Translations under genes and position numbers: made by a program
Part shown: positions 1 to 9,550 of the stretch, in pieces
Layout of the letters: every line of letters begins with the position of its first letter
Numbering within the stretch: the first letter of the stretch is position 1
The notes under the pieces: generated by a model
Told to the model about the DNA's origin: nothing
The model's input: only the letters and a program-made list of their open reading frames with translations
The model's database searches: none
NCBI GenBank assembly: GCA_903908065.1
Contig: CAIVQO010000060.1
Coordinates: 1 to 64,000, forward strand
Source of the DNA: an uncultured beta proteobacterium
Lineage (GTDB): Bacteria > Pseudomonadota > Gammaproteobacteria > Burkholderiales > Rhodocyclaceae
Direction of reading: 5' to 3'
Length of the DNA stretch: 64,000 bases

Positions 1-139
1 ACCGGCGAACGTCTCGCTCACGCGGCTTGCTCTTCTATCGCCTGATGCAACAAGCCGTCGCCACCTCAACGATCACCTACAGCGACATCACGAGCAAGAA
101 AGCAACGAAGCCCGCTTAGTGGAGCTAAGTGGATACCCC
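1..139 (+). mobile_element. right end of an insertion sequence (IS1595-like, partial)
   Basis: The window opens inside a mobile element. A transposase-like C-terminus ends at 119. About 20 bases later the sequence GGAGCTAAGTGGATACCCC (121-139) has the form of a terminal inverted repeat, reading GGGG inward on the other strand. The AT-rich ATCATTAT that follows could be the target duplication. The left end lies outside the window, so neither the inverted repeat nor the duplication can be confirmed here. Confidence 0.45.
3..119 (+). CDS. transposase C-terminus (IS1595/ISXO2-like), partial
   Basis: Only the last 38 codons are present. They include RRTSRSRGLLFYRLMQQAV and end at TAG 117-119. The Arg-rich start followed by GLLFYRLxQQAV resembles, from memory, the extreme C-terminus of IS1595-type DDE transposases after their FRFNRR segment. 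The catalytic residues would lie upstream of the window, so function cannot be judged. The family assignment is a recollection of the tail motif and not an alignment. Confidence 0.45.
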   Translation, partial: RRTSRSRGLLFYRLMQQAVATSTITYSDITSKKATKPA

Positions 140-204
140 ATCATTATATACAGCTGTTTTGCTGGCCGCATTGTTTGGGCGGCGTGGCAGAATCCGGCGT
201 CAAC

Positions 205-235
205 GTGACAAGAGTCGGCGCCGGCGACACGGCGA
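205..235 (+). repeat. dispersed repeat copy 1 (GTCGGCGCCGGCGACACGG type)
   Basis: GTGACAAGAGTCGGCGCCGG continues into CGACACGGCGA. This is one of six copies in the window with core AAGTCGGCGCYGGYGAYACG. This copy lies just upstream of the receiver-like gene. An upstream GAATCCGG block (190-197) is shared with the copy at 20152. Confidence 0.6.
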
Positions 236-252
236 CCCGTCGGAGACAAGGG

Positions 253-579
253 ATGAACAACAAGAAGATCTTGCTGCTGTGCCATGACCTCACCACGCGA
301 CTGCATCTCAACTCGACCTGGACGGCCGCCGGCGTCGAGATGCTGGCGGCGACCAGCGAGGAAAGTCCCGACTGCATCGTCATCGACCTGGGTCGTCGCG
401 ATGCCCTTGATGAAATCGCCCGGCGGCGCGAGCGCCATCCTGACGTAACCATCATTGCCTGCTTCGCCACGTACAACGACGAGGCCGTAGGCGCGGCCAA
501 GGCCGCTGGCGCCAACGACATCGCGGCGCGCAGCTTCGTCGACCGGCGCGTGGCCCGCCTGCTGCAGCTGGAACTCTGA
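253..579 (+). CDS. degenerate CheY-like receiver domain protein
   Basis: This 108-residue single-domain protein has the alternating pattern of a response-regulator receiver: KILLLCHD at the N-terminus, CIVIDL with the likely phospho-acceptor Asp around residue 45, IIACFAT, and GANDIAARS at the end. The acidic pair of the first loop is reduced to one Asp. The invariant Lys near the C-terminus is replaced by Arg-Ser, so classical phosphotransfer chemistry is doubtful. The ATG at 253 follows GGAGACAAGG, a good ribosome binding site; an upstream in-frame GTG would run through the dispersed repeat. The stop lies 6 bases before the next gene, so the two are probably co-translated. Confidence 0.65.
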   Translation: MNNKKILLLCHDLTTRLHLNSTWTAAGVEMLAATSEESPDCIVIDLGRRDALDEIARRRERHPDVTIIACFATYNDEAVGAAKAAGANDIAARSFVDRRVARLLQLEL

Positions 580-585
580 ACCCCG

Positions 586-1677
586 GTGCACCTGCTGGTC
601 GATATCTCGGCGCACGGCCTGGGTCACCTCGCACAGACGGCGCCGGTGCTGAATGCCCTGCGTCCCCTGCTGCCCGACCTGCGCCTGAGCCTGCGCAGTG
701 GCTTGCCATTGGGCAGGTTGAGGGCACGTGTCGAGGGCGAGTTCGACCACATCCCCGAGGCGCGCGACTTCGGTTTCGTGATGCACAATGCGGTGGACAT
801 CGATCGTGCCGGCAGCGCGCAAAGATATCGGGAGTTTCACGCCGACTGGGCGTCGCGCGTCGAGGCCGAGGCAGGCGAACTGCGGCGGCGGAAGGTCGAC
901 GCCGTGCTGTGCAATGCAGCTTACCTGCCGCTGGCCGCCGCCGCCGAGGCGGGAATCCCGGCGGTCGGCATGTCCTCGCTCAACTGGGCGGACATGTTTG
1001 CCCATTACCTTGGCGGCGAAGCCTGGGCGGCTCCGATCCATGCCCAGATCCTGCAGGCCTATAACTCGGCTGCCGCCTTCCTGTGCTTTGCGCCGGGGTT
1101 GCCGATGCCCGATTTCAGGCGCCGGATCGCGCTTGGCCCAGTCGCCAGGATCGGCCAGCGTGATCGCCAGTATTTCTCTCATTTGCTTGGCCTCGACGAG
1201 AGTAGGCGCTGGCTTTTGGTCGCCATGGGCGGCATGGATTTCCCCCTTGCAACCCAACGTTTACCGTCCCGAGAGGATGTTTGCTGGCTGTTGCCGGGGC
1301 CGCCGGAGGGGTTTGCCCGTGGCGACCTGCGCGGCTTCGACCCGGCCGAACCCCGCTTTGCCGACCTGCTCGCCAGTGTCGATGCTGTGATCACCAAGCC
1401 CGGCTATGGCACCTTTGTCGAGGCCGCATGCGCGGGCACGCCGATTGTCTATCTGGAACGCGACGATTGGCCCGAGACTCCGTATTTCGCCGCCTGGCTG
1501 GCGCAATATGGTCGGGCCGCCGCCATCGGGCGCGAGGCACTGCAGGCGGGCAGTTTCTTGCCCACGCTGGAGGCCCTGTGGCAGCAGCCGGCGCCGGCGC
1601 GGCCCGATCCGACGGGGGGGGGCGAGGCGGCACGGCTGCTGCTGCAGCTCTTCGCCCGCGCCAAAGGAAGTGTTTGA
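586..1677 (+). CDS. GT-B fold glycosyltransferase-like protein (MurG-like)
   Basis: A 363-residue protein starting at GTG. The N-terminal half opens with a Gly/His-rich loop ([19 protein letters not shown]) as in MurG/UDP-sugar transferases. The C-terminal half carries [29 protein letters not shown] in two adjoining blocks, matching the nucleotide-sugar binding region of GT-B enzymes. Substrate is unknown; lipid or polysaccharide glycosylation is only an inference from the fold. It follows the receiver-like gene by 6 bases and its end overlaps the -35 region of the rpsU promoter. A poly-G run (eight or more G near 1613-1622) lies near its 3' end and could be prone to slippage. Confidence 0.6.
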   Translation: MHLLVDISAHGLGHLAQTAPVLNALRPLLPDLRLSLRSGLPLGRLRARVEGEFDHIPEARDFGFVMHNAVDIDRAGSAQRYREFHADWASRVEAEAGELRRRKVDAVLCNAAYLPLAAAAEAGIPAVGMSSLNWADMFAHYLGGEAWAAPIHAQILQAYNSAAAFLCFAPGLPMPDFRRRIALGPVARIGQRDRQYFSHLLGLDESRRWLLVAMGGMDFPLATQRLPSREDVCWLLPGPPEGFARGDLRGFDPAEPRFADLLASVDAVITKPGYGTFVEAACAGTPIVYLERDDWPETPYFAAWLAQYGRAAAIGREALQAGSFLPTLEALWQQPAPARPDPTGGGEAARLLLQLFARAKGSV

Positions 1678-1701
1678 CTTCGACGGCGAAGTGGTTAGAA
1701 T
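1674..1701 (+). promoter_or_regulatory. sigma-70 promoter of rpsU
   Basis: TTGACT (1674-1679), a 16-base spacer and TAGAAT (1696-1701) precede rpsU by 31 bases. The -35 box overlaps the last codons of the upstream glycosyltransferase-like gene. Both boxes are near consensus, as expected for a ribosomal protein promoter. Confidence 0.75.
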
Positions 1702-1732
1702 GCGCGCCTTTCCCCGTTTCAGGATCAAGGCA

Positions 1733-1945
1733 ATGCCCGGAATTCGCGTCAAGGAAAACGAGCCCTTCGAAGTGGCGATCCGCCGTTTCAAGCGTGCGAT
1801 CGAGAAGACTGGCCTGCTCACCGAACTGCGTGCCCGCGAGTTCTACGAGAAGCCCACCACCGAGCGCAAGCGCAAGGCCGCTGCCGCCGTGAAGCGCCAC
1901 CACAAGCGCATCCGCAGCCAGCTGCTGCCGCCGAAGCTGTACTGA
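1733..1945 (+). CDS. rpsU: 30S ribosomal protein bS21
   Basis: The 70-residue basic protein begins [20 protein letters not shown] and has the family's Arg/Lys-rich tail ([15 protein letters not shown]), with the normal length for bS21. It binds the 30S subunit near the 16S 3' end and aids initiation. It heads the rpsU-yqeY-dnaG-rpoD macromolecular synthesis cluster, with its own strong promoter upstream and an intrinsic terminator 42 bases downstream. Expression of the distal genes therefore probably depends on read-through or internal promoters. Confidence 0.97.
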   Translation: MPGIRVKENEPFEVAIRRFKRAIEKTGLLTELRAREFYEKPTTERKRKAAAAVKRHHKRIRSQLLPPKLY

Positions 1946-1987
1946 TTTCCGCCGGTTCGCCGCGGCGAACCATTGCAGTACCCCATG

Positions 1988-2010
1988 AAAACCGCCCTCC
2001 GGCGGTTTTT
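1988..2010 (+). terminator. intrinsic terminator after rpsU
   Basis: AAAACCGCC, loop CTCC, GGCGGTTTT, then a T-rich tract (GTGTTTTTTA). This is a classic rho-independent structure directly after rpsU. Confidence 0.85.
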
Positions 2011-2020
2011 GTGTTTTTTA

Positions 2021-2125
2021 TGTCCAGCCGCAAGGCTGGACGGTATGCACAGCAATGTCCGTCCGAAAGGACGGACGGTATCCACAGGAATGTCCGGCCG
2101 TAAGGCCGGGCCGCATCCACCGGAC
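2021..2125 (+). repeat. three tandem 35-bp units, each a GNRA-capped hairpin
   Basis: Units start at 2021, 2056 and 2091, an exact 35-base period. The stem-loops are GTCCAGCC-GCAA-GGCTGGAC, GTCCGTCC-GAAA-GGACGGAC and GTCCGGCC-GTAA-GGCCGGGC. Each is followed by a conserved CGGTATSCACAGSAA-like linker. Stem positions differ between units with matched changes on the opposite arm, and every loop has the GNRA pattern. The array lies between the rpsU terminator and yqeY. There are no unique spacers, so it is not a CRISPR array. Confidence 0.85.
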
Positions 2126-2138
2126 CAAGGACTGAGCC

Positions 2139-2588
2139 ATGAGCCTGGAAACCCGCATCGACGACGATTGGAAAGCCGCCATGAAGGCCGGCGATAAGGC
2201 CCGCAAGGATGCCCTGAGCCTGCTGCGTGCGGCGATCAAACAAAAGCGCGTGGACGACAAGGTCGAAATCACCGATGCCGTGGTGGTCGCGGTGATCGAG
2301 AAGATGCTCAAGCAGCGCAAGGATTCGATCGCGCAGTATGAAGCCGCGAAACGCCAGGACTTGGCCGACGCCGAGAAGTTCGAGGCCGGCGTGCTGGCCG
2401 GCTACATGCCGCAAGGCCTGTCCGCCGCCGAAGTCGAGGCCATTGTTGCCGCCGCAGTCGCCGAATCCGGCGCCAAGGGGCCGGCCGACATGGGCAAGGT
2501 CATCGCGCTGGTCAAGCCCAAGGTCGCCGGTCGCGCCGACATGGGCGAGGTTTCGAAGCTGGTCAAGGTGAAGCTGGCCGGCAGCTGA
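2139..2588 (+). CDS. yqeY: GatB/YqeY domain protein
   Basis: A 149-residue protein spanning the whole YqeY family: an N-terminal helical region (MSLETRIDDDWKAAMKAGDK), a middle AEKFEAGVLAGYMPQGLS segment and a C-terminal helical module related to the tRNA-binding tail of GatB (GPADMGKVIALVKPKVAGRADMG, seen in two adjoining pieces). Members are small soluble proteins, often next to rpsU and dnaG, with proposed tRNA-amidation or RNA-binding roles. It starts 13 bases after the hairpin array and ends 19 bases before dnaG. Confidence 0.92.
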   Translation: MSLETRIDDDWKAAMKAGDKARKDALSLLRAAIKQKRVDDKVEITDAVVVAVIEKMLKQRKDSIAQYEAAKRQDLADAEKFEAGVLAGYMPQGLSAAEVEAIVAAAVAESGAKGPADMGKVIALVKPKVAGRADMGEVSKLVKVKLAGS

Positions 2589-2607
2589 TGCGCGGCATAA
2601 TGCCCGC

Positions 2608-4362
2608 GTGATCCCCGAGAGCTTCGTCCAGGAACTGCTGGGCCGCGTCGACATCGTCGATGTGGTGGAACGCTATGTGCCGCTTAAGAAGGCGGGGGCC
2701 AACTACAGCGCCTGTTGCCCGTTCCATTCGGAAAAGACGCCGTCCTTTACGGTCAGCCCGTCCAAGCAGTTCTACCACTGCTTCGGCTGTGGCGCCCACG
2801 GCAGCGCCATCGGCTTCCTGATGCAGCACGCCGGGATCGGTTTCATCGAAGCGGTGGAAGACCTCGCCTCCTCGGTTGGCCTGCAGGTGCCCCATGAAGA
2901 ACGCCACCGCGCCGAGCGGGCGAAGAAGGCGCCGCTGACCGAACTCATGGCGCGCGCCGCGCGCTTTTATCGCGAACAACTCAAGGCCTCGCCCAAGGCC
3001 ATCGATTATTTCAAGGGCCGCGGCGTTTCCGGCGAGATCGCCGCCCGCTTCGGGCTCGGCTACGCGCCGGATGCCTGGCAGAGCCTGCAGCAGGTGTTCC
3101 CGGATTACAGCGATGCCGACCTGGTCGAATGCGGCCTGGTCATCGTCAACGACCAGGGCCGACGCTACGACCGCTTCCGCGACCGGGCGATGTTCCCCAT
3201 CCTCGATCAACGCGGCAACGTGATCGGCTTCGGCGGGCGAGTCATCGGCCAGGGCGAGCCCAAGTACCTGAATTCCCCGGAAACGCCGCTGTTCGAGAAG
3301 GGAAGGGAACTGTACGGCCTGACGCAGGCGCGCAAGGCGATCCAGGAACAGGACATGGTGCTCGTGGTGGAGGGCTACATGGACGTCGTCGGCCTGGCGC
3401 AGAGCGGCGTCGAAAACGTGGTGGCGACGCTGGGCACCGCCGCCACCGACGCCAACGTGCAGCGTCTGCTCAAGCTCGCCGACCGCGTGGTGTTCTGCTT
3501 CGACCGCGACGAGGCCGGCGACCGTGCCGCCTGGCGGGCGATGGAAGTCAGCCTTGGGCATCTCTCCGACAACAAGGTGGTCGAGATCCTGCAGATGTCC
3601 GGCGACCAGGACCCCGACGAGTTCGTCCGCGAGCATGGGCGCGAGGCCTTCCTCCACCAGGCGCGCAATGCGACGCGGCTTTCCGAGTTTCTGGTGCGCG
3701 AACTGGTGAAGCGCAGCGATCCGAATTCGGCCGAAGGAAGGGCGGCGCTGGTCCATGCCTCGAAGCCCTTGCTGCAAAAAATGAGTGCCCCCATCCTGCG
3801 CGTCCAGGTGACCAAGGAAATTGCGCGTCGGGCACAGGTCTCTCAAGCCGAGGTGGAAGCCCAGTGCGGGCTGAAGCCCCTGGCGCGAACCCGCTATGCT
3901 CCGCCACAAATGAAGCAGCGGCCGGCCCCCTCGTCGGTCGAGCGCAAGCTGCTGGAAATCGTCCTGCACAAGCCGGAATGGGCGGCACGCCTGCCGCTGG
4001 AACTGGTAGATGCAGAATTGATCGAATCTTCGGCCCTGGCCGTGATTGCCGACGCCATCGAGCATGGCGAGATGCCGAGTGGCGGATTCGGCCTGATGCT
4101 GGAGTTTTTTCGCGGAACCCCGCAGGAAGCGCTGATTTCCGAAGTCCTTGGCGGCATGGTGGACGACATCGAGCCCGGCGCCCTGGAGGCTGTCTTCAAT
4201 GATGCCATTGCACACCTGCGACAAGCTGCAATATCCATGGAAATCAAGCGCTTGAACGAGCGAGCCCGGCACGGTTTATGCGCCGAGGACAAACAGCGGC
4301 TGGCCGAACTGCTGGCATCGAAGCGATCGCCTGCCGGAGGGGCGGGTAGCGGCTCCATGTGA
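2608..4362 (+). CDS. dnaG: DNA primase
   Basis: A 584-residue primase that makes RNA primers for replication. The N-terminal zinc-binding domain shows CCPFHSEKTPSFTV and FHCFGCGAHG-type ligands (Cys/His/Cys/Cys, residues about 37-64). The TOPRIM core carries VVEGYMDVVGL, TLGTA and the DRDEAGD metal site (residues about 250-310). The C-terminal helical DnaB-interaction region is present. The GTG start is supported by alignment of MIPESFVQELL with the usual DnaG start. It lies in the macromolecular synthesis operon directly before rpoD, as in E. coli. Confidence 0.97.
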   Translation: MIPESFVQELLGRVDIVDVVERYVPLKKAGANYSACCPFHSEKTPSFTVSPSKQFYHCFGCGAHGSAIGFLMQHAGIGFIEAVEDLASSVGLQVPHEERHRAERAKKAPLTELMARAARFYREQLKASPKAIDYFKGRGVSGEIAARFGLGYAPDAWQSLQQVFPDYSDADLVECGLVIVNDQGRRYDRFRDRAMFPILDQRGNVIGFGGRVIGQGEPKYLNSPETPLFEKGRELYGLTQARKAIQEQDMVLVVEGYMDVVGLAQSGVENVVATLGTAATDANVQRLLKLADRVVFCFDRDEAGDRAAWRAMEVSLGHLSDNKVVEILQMSGDQDPDEFVREHGREAFLHQARNATRLSEFLVRELVKRSDPNSAEGRAALVHASKPLLQKMSAPILRVQVTKEIARRAQVSQAEVEAQCGLKPLARTRYAPPQMKQRPAPSSVERKLLEIVLHKPEWAARLPLELVDAELIESSALAVIADAIEHGEMPSGGFGLMLEFFRGTPQEALISEVLGGMVDDIEPGALEAVFNDAIAHLRQAAISMEIKRLNERARHGLCAEDKQRLAELLASKRSPAGGAGSGSM

Positions 4363-4368
4363 TATAAT
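4363..4368 (+). promoter_or_regulatory. rpoD: possible -10 element of an internal rpoD promoter
   Basis: TATAAT lies immediately after the dnaG stop codon and 104 bases before rpoD. No convincing -35 hexamer is visible 17 bases upstream, so this may need an activator or an alternative mode. The 110-base leader contains no other obvious element. Confidence 0.4.
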
Positions 4369-4472
4369 CAATGGTTCCCCAGCGCTCTCATGGCGCGTCG
4401 GGTCGGTTGCCCGCGCGGGTGGTGGCATTTCGTCGCCCAAGCGCAGCAATCGTGTCTTAGCCGAGGATAGAC

Positions 4473-6743
<2,271 letters not shown>

Positions 6744-6754
6744 ACGTGCAGCAC

Positions 6755-6780
6755 CGGCGGCCAGTTAGCAGCGGCCGCCG
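6755..6780 (+). terminator. stable hairpin after rpoD, no T-tract
   Basis: CGGCGGCC and GGCCGCCG form an 8-bp GC-only stem around a 10-base loop, 12 bases after the rpoD stop. No run of T follows, so it may be an mRNA-stabilising or processing structure, or a rho-assisted terminator ahead of the tRNA. Confidence 0.45.
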
Positions 6781-6792
6781 CAGTATCAAGCA

Positions 6793-6868
6793 GGGCCTGT
6801 AGCTCAATGGTTAGAGCAGAGGACTCATAATCCTTTGGTTGCGAGTTCGAGTCTCGCTGGGCCCACCA
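6793..6868 (+). tRNA. tRNA-Ile2 (CAU anticodon, lysidine type)
   Basis: The 76-base cloverleaf has acceptor GGGCCTG pairing with TGGGCCC plus an encoded ACCA end, D-loop AGCTCAATGGTTAGAGC, anticodon loop CTCATAA on stem GAGGA/TCCTT, and T-arm GCGAGTTCGAGTCTCGC. The anticodon is CAU, so it could be read as Met. The overall resemblance to bacterial tRNA-Ile2, including CTCATAATC, favours the isoleucine tRNA whose C34 is converted to lysidine by TilS to read AUA. Elongator Met is the alternative. Confidence 0.85.
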
Positions 6869-6894
6869 GCTTCAACTTACCCGGAGCAGCGGAT

Positions 6895-7143
6895 ATGCAA
6901 GAAATCATGCAATACCTCAAGGCCAACGGCCAGCGTTTCGATTCCGAAATTGCTGCCGCGACAGGCCTGTCGCTGGCGAAAGTGCGTCGCTCCATCTCCG
7001 ACCTGTCGGCGCGTGGCGAGATTTCCAAGTGCAGCGTCACGCGCTTCGGTGCCGACGGCGCCAAATTCGAAGCCGTGCTGTGCCGCGTCGCCGGTTACAT
7101 CCCGCCCAAGAGCCCCGGCCGCAAGCCTGGCGCATCGAGCTGA
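6895..7143 (+). CDS. small winged-helix-like DNA-binding protein, function unknown
   Basis: An 82-residue protein. Residues about 3-50 (IMQYLKANGQRFDSEIAAAT, then GLSLAKVRRSISDLSARGEI) read as a helix-turn-helix in the style of an IclR/MarR-type winged helix. A basic, Pro-rich tail (IPPKSPGRKPGASS) follows. The ATG at 6895 follows CCGGAGCAGC; earlier in-frame codons would run into the tRNA gene. It starts 26 bases after the tRNA, so it may ride on tRNA transcription. No closer family is recognised. Confidence 0.6.
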   Translation: MQEIMQYLKANGQRFDSEIAAATGLSLAKVRRSISDLSARGEISKCSVTRFGADGAKFEAVLCRVAGYIPPKSPGRKPGASS

Positions 7144-7200
7144 GCAAAGCCCGCCACGGCCGTCGTGACGGTAATGCGACGGCCTTCAATGCGCACTGAG

Positions 7201-8097
7201 ATGCGCCTGAGTTTCGCCCTGCTCGCCGCCGCGCTGCTTTCCGGCTGCGCGCTGCTCGGCGAAAAGCCGGCCCCGCCGCCGGCTCCCGTTCCCGTAAAGA
7301 TTGGCCTCGCGCTGGGTGGTGGCGCGGCGCGTGGTTTTGCCCACGTCGGCGTGATCAAGGCCCTGGAAGCCCAGGGCATCGTTCCCGACGTCATTGTCGG
7401 CACCAGCGCGGGCGCCGTGGTTGGTGCGCTGTATGCCGGCGGCCTCAACGGTTTTGAATTGCAAAAGCTGGCCATGGAAATGGACGAAGGCCAGGTCGGT
7501 GACTGGTCCTTGCCCGACCGCGGAGTCTTCAAGGGCGAGGCCCTGCAGAAATTCGTCAATCGCGCTGTCGGCAACCGCACGCTGGAAAAGCTGCCGCGCA
7601 GCTTCGGCGTGGTCGCCACCGACCTCAGGAGCGGCGACCTGACCCTGTTTCGCAGCGGCGATACCGGCATGGCCGTGCGCGCCTCCGCGACCGTGCCAGG
7701 CGTATTCCAGCCGGTGCCAATTAGCGGCCGCGAATATATTGATGGCGGTCTGGTGAGCCCGGTACCGGTGCGCTCGGTGCGCAAGCTGGGGGCCAATTTC
7801 GTGATTGCCGTCGATATCTCGGCCAAGCCGCGCGACGCCAAAACCGCCAGCACGCTGGATGTGCTGTTGCAGACTTTTGCCATCATGGGGCAATCGATAA
7901 GCCGCCATGAAACCGTCGATGCCGATGTCGTGATTCGCCCCTTGACTGCGGAGCTGCCGGCCACTGATTTCGCCGCCCGCCACAAGGCGGTGCTCGAGGG
8001 CGAAAAAGCCGCCGCTGCGGTGATGGCGGAGCTCAAGGACAAGCTGGCGAAGCTGCGCCAGCCACCTGCACCCACCGGCACTTCCGGCGGAAAATAA
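7201..8097 (+). CDS. patatin-like phospholipase, predicted lipoprotein (RssA-like)
   Basis: A patatin-fold serine hydrolase with the oxyanion loop GGGAARG (residues about 37-43), the nucleophile elbow GTSAG, and the catalytic Asp in DGG (YIDGGLVSPVPV). The N-terminus is a lipoprotein signal, MRLSFALLAAALLSGC, with lipobox LSGC, so the enzyme is probably anchored in the envelope. The start at 7201 is chosen because it gives a standard signal peptide; in-frame ATGs at 7189 and 7174 are possible. The residue order matches the RssA/YchK group. The substrate is probably membrane phospholipid, by family. Confidence 0.85.
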   Translation: MRLSFALLAAALLSGCALLGEKPAPPPAPVPVKIGLALGGGAARGFAHVGVIKALEAQGIVPDVIVGTSAGAVVGALYAGGLNGFELQKLAMEMDEGQVGDWSLPDRGVFKGEALQKFVNRAVGNRTLEKLPRSFGVVATDLRSGDLTLFRSGDTGMAVRASATVPGVFQPVPISGREYIDGGLVSPVPVRSVRKLGANFVIAVDISAKPRDAKTASTLDVLLQTFAIMGQSISRHETVDADVVIRPLTAELPATDFAARHKAVLEGEKAAAAVMAELKDKLAKLRQPPAPTGTSGGK

Positions 8098-8106
8098 GTC
8101 CCCGCC

Positions 8107-9477
8107 TCAGCGGCTGGCGAGCGCACTCATGCGTTCGACGGCGCCAAGCACGATGCGATAGGTATCGCGATCGAAGCGCGGCAGCGGGTTTTCCAGCAGG
8201 GCGTGAAGCTCGTCTTCGCTATGCGCCGTGCCGAGGTGGCGCCATTGGTCGAAGAGCAGCACCTCGTCGCCTTCGCGCAGCCATGCCGGCCCGGAAAAAG
8301 GCCAGGCCCGGAGTTGCAGCCGCGCCAACGCCGCCATCAATCGCGCGCTGTGAAAGGAAACCGGCTCCTTGCCGACGCAGGCCCCCTTGCATTGCTGCAC
8401 CTGATGGGCGAAGCAGGGGCGGCCGGGCTTGAGCTTTTCCAATCCAAGCAGGCCGTGGCACAGGCGGTGCTCGCGGGCCAGTTCATGCAAGGTCTTCTTG
8501 GCGTCGCGCGCTGTCTTGAAGGGGCCATACAGTTGTTCGCCGCGCTGGGCGCCCAGGTCACTGGAAAGCAGCAGCTGCGGTCGCCATTCGCCGGCGCGAA
8601 CTTCCTGCAATTGCCAGAAGCACTGCTCGTCGTTGCGGCGCAGGACGCGGTTGTGGCTCGGCTGCAAATTTTTGACCAATGCCGCCTCGAGCAACAGCGC
8701 GCCAACCTCGCCGCCGGTCGCAATGCTTTCGACGCGGCGCACCTGCTGGGCAAGGCTCATTTCCTTCGCCGTCGCGTGATCGGCGGCGAAATGCGCGAGC
8801 ACCCTTTTGCGCAGTCCGGTGCTCTTGCCGACATACAGCGGCAGGTCGTTTTCGCCATAAAACAGGTAGACCCCCGATCCTTCGGGCAGGGCATCGATCG
8901 CCGCCGCATCGAGATTTGCCGGCAAGCTGGGGCGGGCAGTGAGCTTCGCCACCGTGGCCGCGAGCAGGTCGGGGTCAACGCTGGCGAGCAGTTGTTGCCA
9001 GAACTGATGGATCAGTCGCGCGTCACCCAGGGCGCGATGGCGCGAACTGACCAGTAATCCATGGCGCTCGACCAGGCTGTCGAGATTGTGCCGCGCGTGC
9101 TGCGGGAACAGCTTGCGCGAAAGCTTGACGGTGCAAAGTACCGTGGCGCGAAAATCGAACCCGGCCCGCTTGAATTCATTTTTCAGGAAGCCGTAGTCGA
9201 AGCGCGCGTTGTGGGCGATGAACAACCTGCCATCGAGCCGCGCCAGGACCTCGTCGGCAACCTCCGCGAAGGCCGGCGCGGTGGCGACCATCGCGCTGGA
9301 GATCCCGGTCAGGCTTTCGATGAAGGACGAGATCGGCACCCCGGGATTGACCAGGGTAGACCATTCGCGTACGCCATCCGCGTCGACCTCGATGATGCCG
9401 ATTTCGGTGATGCGGTCGGCCGTCGCCGTGGCCCCCGTGGTTTCGAGGTCGACGAAGGCAAGGGGCGGAAAGGACAT
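8107..9477 (-). CDS. DnaQ-like 3'-5' exonuclease fused to GIY-YIG nuclease with UvrC-like Cys motif
   Basis: A 456-residue two-nuclease fusion. Residues 1-170 are a DEDDh exonuclease (FVDLETTG, HNARFDYGFLK, HRALGDA) like the Pol III epsilon subunit. Residues 201-280 are a GIY-YIG domain (SGVYLFYGENDLPLYVGKST). Beyond these, C340-x14-C355-x7-C363-x3-C367 (RPCFAHQVQQCKGAC) mirrors the Cys pattern of UvrC that has been reported to hold a 4Fe-4S cluster. The architecture suggests a role in DNA repair; the actual lesion or structure cut is unknown. It is divergent from the radical SAM gene, with 73 bases between the starts. Confidence 0.85.
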   Translation of the reverse strand: MSFPPLAFVDLETTGATATADRITEIGIIEVDADGVREWSTLVNPGVPISSFIESLTGISSAMVATAPAFAEVADEVLARLDGRLFIAHNARFDYGFLKNEFKRAGFDFRATVLCTVKLSRKLFPQHARHNLDSLVERHGLLVSSRHRALGDARLIHQFWQQLLASVDPDLLAATVAKLTARPSLPANLDAAAIDALPEGSGVYLFYGENDLPLYVGKSTGLRKRVLAHFAADHATAKEMSLAQQVRRVESIATGGEVGALLLEAALVKNLQPSHNRVLRRNDEQCFWQLQEVRAGEWRPQLLLSSDLGAQRGEQLYGPFKTARDAKKTLHELAREHRLCHGLLGLEKLKPGRPCFAHQVQQCKGACVGKEPVSFHSARLMAALARLQLRAWPFSGPAWLREGDEVLLFDQWRHLGTAHSEDELHALLENPLPRFDRDTYRIVLGAVERMSALASR

Positions 9478-9550
9478 GTAGCGGTAAGGTGACGAAGGGG
9501 CGCCGCATCATACCGCGCCATGCGGCGAACCCCGCTGCGATAATCCGGGC

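Noticed and set aside
2021-2125. CRISPR-like array of three 35-bp repeats
   Set aside because: Units abut without spacers and the stems differ between units; no cas genes nearby.
6793-6868. Elongator tRNA-Met
   Set aside because: The anticodon is CAU, but the acceptor, D-arm and anticodon arm resemble tRNA-Ile2 more; kept only as an alternative.
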